Part shown: positions 24,501-35,100 of the stretch, piece by piece | Numbering within the stretch: the first letter of the stretch is position 1 | Layout of the letters: each line of letters begins with the position of its first letter | Source of the DNA: Hepsetus odoe | Taxonomy: Eukaryota > Chordata > Actinopteri > Characiformes > Hepsetidae | Assembly (NCBI GenBank): GCA_017165825.1 | Contig: CM029384.1 | Location: 15,780,747-15,844,746 of the forward strand | Direction: 5' to 3' | DNA: 64,000 nt | Notes under the pieces: model-generated | The model's input: the letters and a program-made list of their open reading frames with translations, nothing else | Told to the model about the DNA's origin: nothing | The model's database searches: none | Program-made: the position numbers and the translations under genes

Positions 24501-27500
24501 GCACCACTGCTCCATTGAGTGAATGCAGTCATTTTCCATTAGAAGCCCCTTCTAAAGCTGCTGCTGGCTTTGGAACTCTCTCTCCCCGTGACTGACACTT
24601 CACAAGGCACATCTCTACCTCATAACTTCATAAAGCGCATCGGCTGGTTCCTAATTTTTTTTCCTCACATCACTCTCATGAAAAAGTGTTCCCTCTTTAT
24701 GCTTTTCTTCACAGAGCGGCTCTTTGCTATTTGGGGTGGTGGGTGAGGGGTGGGGGGTGGTTCCTGGCTGCGATCTGCAGACGCAAAACTTTGTGAGTGG
24801 CGCAGGTTTTGATATACTCTCTTGTATCTGACGAGGGTTTTTGTCACTTTTTGCAAATTTCTTTCCGACGCATGCTCACGCCTCATGCCCCAACAACACA
24901 GCACCCCCTCCAACCACCATCCGGCACACCCCCCTACCTCCTTCATTAGCATACATCAAGCTCCTGACGACCTGACAAACTTCATTTGAATGTTCAAAGC
25001 ACTGAGGCCTTGTTGCTTTCAGTTGGCAGCTGTCAAAAAGCCCGGCATGTGCCACACTACACCAAGCGAAGTCAAATGCAAGCTAAATCTAAAGGCTATA
25101 TATAGATGAAATAGTGTCATTTTAACAGAGAACTGTTTTTAGGAGGTGGTTGCTTTTCCCCCATCTTCAAAATGGAGAGCACTTCGCCAGGAACAAAAAC
25201 GAAAGAGAAACTTTTTAAAAAGGCAAGATGAAACCACTTGCTTGAAGTCACATTGTTGTGCACCGAGTTTGTAAGCCATAGGGAATAGCGCCTTTATAAT
25301 CTGGGCCATCAATGGGCGCAGAAGCTTAGTGCATTTTGATCAGGCAGTGTCCTCAAAGTGACCCTCTCCAAATTCTCATTGCCAACCCCCCCCCACCCCA
25401 GGTTCTGTCATTGCCTCCCATTCACTGAAACAGAGAAATGTCCCTATGAATGCTTGATGGTTATCTCTGAGGAAGTTTACTGAAAGCCTTGTCTGTAGCA
25501 TTCCATTTTATGTCCAACATTAATTTTCAGCTCTCTCATTGATTGACATTATCTGAATAAAACTGGTTAGAGCAATGCAAAGCTCCTCTCTGGGCTTGGT
25601 TTGAGGAAAGCTTGACCTTTTAATCTTGGTTTGCGAACACCACCATGAAATCTTTCGTTAACTGTGGTTTGGATCTGTTGGATCTTATTGTCTTAACGGT
25701 TTTAAATATAGCGTTTCACTTTCCACACACGTATGCAGTACATATGGAGCAAAGAAGGTTGGGGAGTAGGATGATATTTATTGTTATAGTGATGAAATAC
25801 ACCACGATATTCTTTTGTGAGCATATTGTAACATCGTAAATAATTAAAGAACCCTGACCAACAGCGTGTGTCCTTCCAATGCCAGCATGTCACATGTGTC
25901 ATGTGTTGATGAACAATATTCTATTCGTATTTTTGTGGCACTACTGGTTCATTCCGCTTCAAAGTTTTGTTCAGAAATGTAAATGTCATGACAAATTGTT
26001 TATTGTAGAAATTTCTTTATCAAGACACATTTCGCCTTTTCGCTCAGCCCTAGAGCAATGACGTTCTGGAATGGTACAGCACAAGTTTATTTGCAGCGAA
26101 AATAGGCATGTTAAATTAAGTTTAAAAATGGAGTAAAAGGGAAGAACTGATATTGACTTTTGCCTGGTTTTGGCATTGATTTTTATCCCGATAGCCTGAA
26201 AATCTGACCGTATGTAGCCCGGAAAAGCGGACATACCTTTTGGTTTTTAATTAAATTAACAAAGAAAGAGCATAAAGTGATATGGAACAAAAATTTAAAA
26301 ATGGCCGATCACAAGCAAGCGTAAAAAAATACAGATGCAGCAAGAGTTGCTAGGGCTGTACAGATAGAGGCGGCAACGGGGAAAGTGATAATTTAGCAAA
26401 GGTGTTTTGCATGTGCAGTTGTTGTGCTGCAAGGCTAATAGACTTCACAAGGAGTGGAAGCCTTTACACCATACATTTATATCATCCCGCAAGCGCTTGC
26501 ATTGAGTTGTTAAATAATCTCGAATAGGCTTGCAGTTGACGAATAATCACTCACTAAAATATGAGACACCGGGTACAGTAAACACTAGAACTTGGTACCA
26601 ACTTTGTACGTTAACTCTCAACTTTGAAAACACGCCAAAAGTTGATCTTTCGAGAATCCTGTCTTTTGTAGTTTCATCATTCATTCACTGTTATCTCCCT
26701 GACTAAGACAAGCGCCTGCCCTTAATTACTGACATTTTGCTATGGAAGTGCACCCAGCTGTCAAGGGGTCTTCCACCTCTCCATGGTCAAATGTCACAGC
26801 TGGCATCTGAGCACAAACCTCCACTCGCCAGCCCTGACCCTACAGAAGGGGGACAACGTTGTTATTATGCACAGGCAGCCGGGTCCACCTGTGGCTATCT
26901 GCACACAGCTGCTGGAGGGAAAGGCCTCCGCTCCCTGCTATTCCGAATCATTCCACGCCTTACAAGCTGAGCTAATAGAGATGTCCACATTGGGCCTGCA
27001 GCCAGACCCATCATATGGCTCCAGAGCTCTTTTTCTTGAGGGTCGTCCAACAAGCAGCAGCTTTATATGCAAGCAACTTCCCCATTCTTACTAACGCCTC
27101 TGCCTTCTACATTTGGAGGCAAACTCTTGTGAAATACTAACACTGATGAGCCACCTGCATGTCAGCGCAGTACATAGAGCCTTTTAAGCGATGGTGTCTT
27201 GCAAAGCATTAGCATGAGGTCAGTTACATGTAGTAGTGTTGTGCAATTGAGTTGAAGATTGGGTTGTTATGGTGACTTGGTATCTTGCTTGAGATGTTTT
27301 GGACTATAACAGCCATTAAGGACTTTTGCATGGTCTGATCAATAAATCTCACTGAGTTTACATTGTTAGAAACCTTTATAGCCTTTCAAATGCAAGCTGG
27401 GGCACATTATAGTCTGACTGTCCTTTTTAAGAAGTGTTGCTGAATTTTTTTTTTCCTACTTCATAAGAGCATATTGATCTCCTAGTATTGTTCCCCCAAT

Positions 27501-28351
27501 CAAACTGGCCTGACACTAAAAACGATGAAGGGGGAGGGCTGGCTAAGTGGCAAAGGCCTAATCTACTACACACTGTGCTGGGACGGGGGGGAAAAAAGGA
27601 ACGGAGTGCTGTGTTCAGATAATTTATATTCTCCCTCTTTGAAGTGCCTCCCAATCCTTTCATTGTACCCTGAAAGATTAATTACAGAAAGCCAGAACAA
27701 TCAGTTAAATCCACAACAGGAAAATTATTTTAGGAAAGGCAATCATCTTTCCTAGTGCACACTCTCTCCCTCTCTCCCTCTCTCTCTCTCACCCCCCGCC
27801 CCTTTGAAAGAATTGAACATTTAAAAAAAATAGCAACTATATTTTTAAGAAATCTAAACTTAGAGATGCGGACAGGCCACACCCAGGAGAATCTCAGTCA
27901 ACTAATTCCCTCGAGTGTAAATCCAGTAATTGTGTTTGCATCACTGTTTCTTCTCTATGAAGAACATTTTAAGCAGTGCTTAGAAACTTCTATGGCCATG
28001 ACCTCCCTATGCATCCTTACTCCACAGCACACCACATCTTGTCCATTCAGCACTTCTGAGAAACAAGCACGCCAGTTATGTGTGTGTGTGTGTGTGTGGG
28101 GGGGTGGCAGGGGGGATTCCTAACCAAACTGTTTAAGTCTAGTCTACAGGCTATGGTTTGTAGTGTGTAATTTAAAGGCTAGACAGACTGCTGTCCTCTG
28201 CGAAGGGCTTTGTTGGTCAAACTTACTCTCTGCTCCAGTGTTCTGTTGGCTGACCACAGTATGCGGCAGCCTGGTGGGGGCGCTGCTACTGAGTTTGTGG
28301 TTGTCTCAAATGTGTTCTCTCTCTCCTCTCTCTCTCTATGTGTCCGTGTAG
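21591..28351 (+). other. CEP112: CEP112 intron of about 6.8 kb
   Basis: The intron contains a non-autonomous Tc1/mariner-like element at 23311-23866 and microsatellites. Unique GC-balanced blocks at 21600-22040, 26700-27090 and 27430-27740 look like candidate conserved non-coding elements. The acceptor before the next exon is an unusual CT-rich tract ending GTCCGTGTAG. Confidence 0.75.
23311..23866 (-). mobile_element. Tc1/mariner-like element with long terminal inverted repeats
   Basis: The left end CAGTACTGTGCAAAAG and following GCTGTAAACAAACAATGCTT are mirrored at the right end by GCATTCTTTGTTTACAGC and CTTGCACAGTACTG, giving inverted repeats of about 70 bp. TA dinucleotides flank both ends (23309-23310 and 23867-23868), the mariner target-site signature. 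On the minus strand a fragment WPPQSPDLNIIQCVW matches the conserved transposase motif around the third catalytic acidic residue. At about 556 bp it is an internally deleted, non-autonomous copy. Confidence 0.88.
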
Positions 28352-28453
28352 ATCACACATATCCGTCAGGAGTATGAGCTGAAGATCAAAGGCTTGATGC
28401 CTGCTGAGCTCAGGCAGGAGCTGGAGGACACCATCAGCTCCCTCAAATCACAG
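28352..28453 (+). CDS. CEP112: CEP112 coding exon with a GC donor
   Basis: A 102-bp phase 0-0 exon encodes ITHIRQEYELKIKGLMPAEL, then 14 more residues ending ISSLKSQ. This closely follows the near-C-terminal sequence I remember for human CEP112 and is the strongest identifier of the gene. The acceptor is GTCCGTGTAG. The donor reads CACAG|GCAAGC: no GT is available at the expected boundary, so the intron appears to be GC-AG type, whose usual consensus is AG|GCAAGT. Confidence 0.92.
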
Positions 28454-28840
28454 GCAAGCAATACACATGGGATGAACACACACACAGCGCCACACACACA
28501 TACAGCGCTTTGCTCGGAACATTCTTACTTCTGACTAATGTTCTCTCTGAGTTACTTTTTTTGAATTTTGCAAATATTTCTACTGCGAGCGAGAGCTCAA
28601 AAGCATTGTTAATTAAAAGCACTGTTTGGGTTAATATTCTGATGGTGTTTGCCTTTTAGTATAAAGGTGTTTTTTTTTGGTTTTTTTTGGGTTTTTTTTG
28701 GTACCAGTCTGGCCATTCTGTTTGAGTTCAGAGTTCTGATTACCACTTTCAAATTGTAACGTTTGGCACTTTTTCTGAGACCACAGCAACATCTTTTCCT
28801 CTCCCCCACATCACACTCCCTCTCTCTCCCTCTCTCTCCC

Positions 28841-28889
<49 letters not shown>

Positions 28890-30305
28890 CTCAGCTGTTT
28901 CTTTGCAGAGTGGCAAAACCTTGCAGCTTTGAACTGAAGTGTCTCTTGTTTATTTGATTCTCGGACGAGGAGTGGGGAGAAAAGCTAACAAGTAGTGCGA
29001 GTTCTTCCATAGACATGGATCTAATTTGGCCATAGGGCTTTGAAGTCCCAGGCTCGATTCATCTTCCCTAATTATACCCAGCAACCACATTAATACTGGC
29101 TTCAAGGGCTCCGGCCAAGTGCTTATTAGTTACAGCGGACCTTGCTCTGCCTGCATTTGTGGCGGGGGAATTTTTTGTTAAACATCTCAAGTCCAAACAA
29201 TAGTCCCCTTTTTTTTGAGCCTGTGGTCCATGGGGGCCCCTGCTAACAACATTGTGAGAATGTGGGTTCAAAGACCTCAATCCTTGAATACCTCAAACTG
29301 GAAATTTCTCTCTTCGATCTGATCATGTTCCGTTATCCAACATGTTTGTATGTTGTAATTCGCAACAGGCACAGCCTTCCAGCCCCACACAGAAATGGTG
29401 AGCAGTAACTTAACCAGTGACCAAGCTCAGTGCTTTGAGAAAAGGAACTCACAAACACTCAGCGACTGGAAACTGGACCCTTTTTGAGGTCTTGAACATA
29501 GAATGTCTTCATCTCTGGCTAAACTAGGACAGAAAAATCACAGGCATTCTTTTATAGTTTGCAGAAAGGTAATTAGAGAAGAGGCCTTTGGGGTCAAGTG
29601 CAGAAGAAAAAAGTTCTCCTAAAGAGTCACACTGTCGGGGGATGTGAAGAATAGCAGCAGCTTATTAAGTAATTTATTCATGCCAAAAAACGTGAACTCA
29701 ATAAAACATGTAATGTGAAATATCATATATCTTTTTCAGTAGCTTGTATTTGTTTGTTTTCTCCGCAGTATTTGTGTCCAGACCTAACAGACTAATGCAA
29801 AACTAAACTAAACATTCTTAAAATAATCTGAACTATAATCAAAATCAAAATGAGTGAAAATAGGGAATTAAAACATTCAAAACTCATTTCTCGATCTGAA
29901 TATTTTCAGGAAAATCCATGTATATTCTGTTGGGAAAATAATGGCTCACGTGCTTAAACACATCAAGTGGGGGAAAAAGATCATGTGCTATAAGGTAGTT
30001 CCCCCATTCATATCAGCTAATCTTACCGACTCCCAGTTCATGGCAAAGAGTAAGAAAAATGAACACAGAAGTCTGGAAATGGTATGGAATGTAGATAGTA
30101 TGGAGACCAAGAACTCTGGATCTGAGCCCTTCACACATTGTTTAGTATATCCAGGTTTATTTTTATTCGTCAGACGTTTAGAGGTGGGTCTGAGCAGAGC
30201 TTCGAATCCTGTTTCTCAGAGTGTCCATAAAGGAGACAGTTTCAGTCTCGCACTTCTAAACCTGTGCTATGTGTTTGCTTTTGTATGTATGTGTGCTGGC
30301 TGCAG
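28454..30305 (+). other. CEP112: CEP112 intron, GC-AG type, 1.85 kb
   Basis: It begins GCAAGC and ends GGCTGCAG. It contains a (CT)n run at 28817-28886, a G/T-rich tract near 28670-28700 and a unique block at about 28975-29260 that looks like a candidate regulatory element. No additional exon is visible. Confidence 0.75.
28817..28886. repeat. (CT)n microsatellite
   Basis: About 70 bp of CT, interrupted by CCCTCTCT units in its first half and pure in the second. Confidence 0.95.
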
Positions 30306-30370
30306 GTCAACTTCCTCCAAAAGAGAGCGTCCGTTTTACAGGAGGACTTGGAAGCCTTCCGCAGCAGAAG
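30306..30370 (+). CDS. CEP112: CEP112 penultimate exon, C-terminal residues
   Basis: A 65-bp exon beginning in phase 0 after GGCTGCAG encodes VNFLQKRASVLQEDLEAF followed by RSR and the first two bases of a last Arg codon. The corresponding human C-terminus, as I remember it, is nearly the same. The donor AG|GTGAGA splits the final Arg codon; the third base and the stop come from the next exon. If unspliced, AGG TGA gives the same Arg and a stop. Confidence 0.92.
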
Positions 30371-30463
30371 GTGAGAGCCTGGTCACCTACTGATGTACAC
30401 ACACCATGTTTACTCGCATTTATTCTCTCACTGTTCGCTGAAAATTCATGCTGCACTCAAGCA

Positions 30464-30502
<39 letters not shown>

Positions 30503-31752
30503 TCATACAATCCCTTAACTCAAGAGACCTTTTCATCGTCCACCAGAGATTAAACAGCTGACATTTTCAAAAATGCACCAACCCACAAATGTCTCTCACC
30601 CGTTTTCATAAGTCAGTGGCGTAATTGACATTTCAAGAGCAGCCTTTGAACCGCTTTCATCTGCTGTCCCTCCATCAGCCCTGTCACAACAATCATATGT
30701 AAAACATGCACACGTTGGCAGCATTTAAATGCGATACAGCTTATCAGCATGGATCACGAGGACCCCTTACCCTTCTTGGCATGGCTGTAACTGTCCAGTT
30801 ACAGTCCAAGTCACATCCAGAGATCCTTCTAACTTCACTGGTGCTTAACATACGTACAAACATACACACACGCAAACATTAAACAACTCGTTTGCATTTA
30901 AAGTCACTTTAACAAGATTTTATTTCTCATTCGGACCCTTACTAATAATATTATAATGCACTCTTAGTGCTCTTTTCAAAAGTATAAGCTGGCGTTTTCA
31001 AATGTCATTCATAAAAAGGAAAACAACTTATTGGCAATTTTTTTTTTTATTATTCATTAATTAATTATTTGCATTAATTGCAAATGATCTATTTTGAGTT
31101 CAAGTCTCAAGTCCTCACAGTGCCTGAATGTAAGTGTGGAGAGCAGTTCATACAATAGTACACACTCCTTGTTTCATGGGAGGCCCCTTGGGGTCCAGAC
31201 TTTTCCAGGTGTGAAAAGGCCCCTTTGATCCAAATAGAGAGGGGAAAAAAAAAACAAACAGAGGCTTTTTTTTGTGTGTGTGTGTGCTGCTGATTGATGC
31301 ACACTTCCTCCTTTTCTTTAATTGTCATTCTTTCTGTGTTTGAAGAGGGATCTTGACTATTCAAATATTGGCCTACTTGAACAGAGCAGCCCGAATGAGA
31401 AGGGGGGGGTTGGATGGGCAATGATGTGAGGAAAAGCAGGGACATGGATCTCATCTGACATCAACTTAAGTCAATGATTTACTCCCTGACCGACAAAATA
31501 TGAGCTCTGGCTTTTGCTGTATTATAAAACTGGCGTGAGCGCAGTCTGTAGTGGACAAGATCCAGCCCCCCCTGCTGTGTTAAGTGCTCGTGTTGAGTGC
31601 CATCTGTCAGCAGGTATTTGATGTCACTCCGCCTCTTTACTGTCGACTTCCTCCTTGTGCCCACCTGACCTGCCATTCAGAGGCCTAAACAAATATGTGA
31701 CACCTTTCCAGCTAACTTTTGTCCTTGTGTCTTTCTTTTTACTCCCCTTTAG
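30371..31752 (+). other. CEP112: CEP112 last intron, 1.4 kb
   Basis: It begins GTGAGAGC and ends CCCCTTTAG. It includes a pure (CA)n microsatellite at 30468-30500 and otherwise unique sequence; no feature beyond that is seen. Confidence 0.8.
30468..30500. repeat. (CA)n microsatellite
   Basis: About 16 uninterrupted CA units. Confidence 0.95.
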
Positions 31753-31756
31753 GTAA
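31753..31756 (+). CDS. CEP112: CEP112 terminal exon: codon completion and stop
   Basis: After acceptor CCCCTTTAG the exon starts G TAA: the G completes the final Arg codon and TAA ends the protein. The coding content of the last exon is therefore one base plus the stop codon; everything after 31756 is 3' UTR. In this window CEP112 contributes 136 codons plus stop. Confidence 0.88.
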
Positions 31757-32100
31757 TCAGCGTCACGAGATGTTCAGCGTTATTTGAACTGGAGATTTCC
31801 TGAAGTGAGCATTAACCACCGCTCCTGCCATCTTCGTTCATTTTTGCGTACGCTCTGGACTTTTCTTTTGTATTTCCCGTGCCAATTTATGATTTTACAT
31901 TTTTTTTAAATGTATTTATTCACAATATATTTATGTATGTTAAAAGAAAAATGTGTCCCATTCCGTGTGGCATGCTTTTTTTTTTGTTTTCGCATTTGTT
32001 CACCATGTTTCTCTTTTTTACTTGATGGAGGAAAAAGTGTACAATACAGACTTTTTTTGGTTTTTGTTTTATTAAATACTGCTTTTTCATTTTCGCACAT
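31757..32100 (+). other. CEP112: CEP112 3' UTR, probable short form
   Basis: A T-rich sequence follows the stop. An ATTAAA hexamer at 32071-32076, followed by T-rich and GT-containing sequence (CATGCTCATTGTCTCATGTT), is a plausible poly(A) signal. Later signals (AATAAA at 35884-35889 and 39404-39409) allow much longer forms. The end cannot be fixed without transcript data. Confidence 0.45.
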
Positions 32101-35100
32101 GCTCATTGTCTCATGTTCATTTATTCGGAAAGCTCACGTTTTGTTCTGCTGCTGTTAGTCATTGCAAATGTTTCAGTTCTGCCTGGCTTGAGAACAGATG
32201 TTTGCACATGAGCAGTGTAAAGCTCAAGTGTACTATGTTTCCAAGTTCGCCCTGCAAGGTTCACACCCTTGCTTTGTTCCACCAACTCAGCCAACTTGAT
32301 TTGATGTGTTGATCAAAGATTTCCATTCATAAGAAGCATACAATCGATCTTTATGGTTATGTTATGTGGCCAAACAATGTCTGCTAAACATTTCTACCAG
32401 TTTAGGGCTGCTGTCAGTTCCTCATCACATAACTGGCTCTGCATTCTCTCCCAAGACATGACTTTACTCACCCAAAGGTATGCTGATACTTTTTTGACTT
32501 TAATTTTACTTACAGTCAAAGGTGAATTGCTACCACATGACAATCTAGCTTACGGTCTTTCCTCTCTAAAAGCTCACCGCCAATCCTTTTAAACAGAGAT
32601 CATCAATAATCCAAATAGTTGGAATTCCTTTTTTTTTTTTTTTTTAAGAGATTAGAAATTTGCCGTTATTTGAGGCTTCCACTGTGCTACTTTTGCTACG
32701 ATGAAAATCACCCGAAAAGCAGTCCAAATGGAACTCCGTTTTTGCTAGTTCTGATACTTGTTGCAAGCTGCCACAACCATTTGTTTAACCAACGGCTCCA
32801 ATGGAAAACCATAGGAGTGACCAAGACTTTCTCAAGGTCCATTAAATCTGCCTTCTTTTGTTTTTATGTTTATCTAGTTCTCTCTTAAATGGGGAGATTG
32901 GTTTAATCCTAATCACTGTTTTTCTGAAAACGAATGGAGAAGCGTCCTCTCGCTCACGCACCCTATCCTTGTATCAAGATCCATGTGTTTATACCCCAAA
33001 CATGACAATTTAAAAGTGGTAACTTGCAGAAAAATCAAATAGAAAAATGTGCTCACTGCAACAAGAGGCACAAACTCGATCCTCGTTTGCTTTTTTAGGA
33101 TGGTGGTTTCTTAAACCTAAGTAATGCTAAACTTGCGGTTCACAAAAAAAGCTGCAAAGCCATACTGATTTATATCAGAGATTATTGCCTTCTTTTCACA
33201 TTTATAACATGCTTCCCCACTCTAGTTGCCTTTGTTCGTGATCTGGGTTAGTGTTTGCAAATGTAACACTACCCCAGCAGATATTTATTTGATGTGCAGA
33301 TTTCGCTTACGGTCCCACATCAGCGTTTTGGTTTCTGTTAGAGAAAAAGGCCTTGGGGGGAACTATGAGACTGGAAGTGGTGCACTAAGGGTAGACAGTT
33401 GCAAAGACCATGACTCTCCGGCTGAACAAGAGATGTGTGATGGTATCTCACACTAGAAACACTAGATCAACATAGACATTTTGCAACTGTAGGACTGAAG
33501 TTTACTGTCCATAAAAAGCACATTGCATAGGTGAAGTGTCAATATCGTGTCCAGAAACTGCATAGACCAGTCCTGTGGATACAACTTAGTCTAGTTCGAG
33601 GAAAGTGAACCGCTAACCGGTGGTTAAGTTCTTTGAAAAGCTCCAGTCCTTTCTGTATTAGCTGCATTGGTTTCTCTCCAGTTCAAAATTAAAGAAGCCA
33701 GCTTGCTTGGAGTCTACATTTGGTATTAGCGGAATTTGTATATTTTTGATATTTGGACAAGCTTTTAATCTGAATGGTAAAAAGGCAAACCAAAGGGTCT
33801 TGGCTTTTGTTTAAAAGCGATGTGAGCGTGCAGGCTGGCTCACGTGTGTAAATGCTTGCATCAGTAGAAGAGAACATCAGGGCCCATAATCCACAGGCTT
33901 TGCATGATCAGTGGGTAGAGTTCCTCTTCCTCTTTGTCCATCTCTTTTCTTTGTTTTTCTCTCCATACCTATTTCTCCATCTTGCTTTTTTTTCTCCTTC
34001 CTTTTCCCAGACCCACCAGGATGTCTGTTAAACAAAAACAGAACTTTTTGGGGGCCTTTGTTATGGTCTGAGGCCCAAGTCACTCCATCTAACCACAGTT
34101 CACGTACCTACTGTGAAATCTCCGGGGCTTAGTAACCAATTTCTATTTTTGACCTTATCAATGGTTTTCATTTCAGGGAGGATCAAAGGCTTGTATCACA
34201 CATTTGTGTGTGTGTGAATGTGTGAGAATAATCTGTTGATCAGGAAAGAACAATTCTGTGTCCCATTACCTCATAAAGGGCAGATTACTCCAGTGGTGGA
34301 ACATCCCTGTCTGGCCTGCCTCTGCACGGGAGTGTTTGGCTGGTTTTGCATAGGTTGCCCTTCAACGATCTCAAAAACCTGTTATCCACTTTCTTTCATC
34401 TTAGCGCACGTCATGAGAAAGACAAGCGGCCATGCTTCAAAATCTGCAGTCTCAACCCATATTGTTTTACTTTTGGACTCTATTATTGGAAAGGTAGTTT
34501 GACAGGTTAAGGGCGTTGGTGCCGTTGTTGTCCAGGAGCAATTGCTGCTATATATTAGGTGTGTAAACATCTTGAGATGATAACGGGAGGAAGTGATTCA
34601 CTCCCAAATCTTGATACTTCTAGCTGGGTCCTTTTTAATGCAGCCAGAAAAATGGGTGTATACCTGACTTTAGTTTCTTTTTAAAATCTTTTCTGACATC
34701 ACAGTTCATGAAATGTTTTTTTGCACATTTACATTGCTACTATTGAATCACTATATGGGAACATATTGCTTTCCTTTCCGTTTGAACGTTAGAGCTGTTT
34801 TGAAAAAGCTGCTGAAAGATCGAAGCAACTGTGGACACAAAATGCACAGAAAAAAGTTATGTCCATAAGGACCAACCATGCAGATGAGCGGGATCCCATG
34901 GAGAGAATCATATATAGTAAATATTATTTCGAGGTTTGTATCCCTGCTTCGCCCTTGTTTTTGAGCACTGGCTGTCACTGGTATCTGCACACAGCAGAGG
35001 GTTCCCCAGTTGGGGGTGTGTTTTCTTGGTGAACCAGCGTTTGTGCAAAGAGCTGTGTGCTACGACTACAGCTACATAGTGGTACCAGGAAACGCACTCC

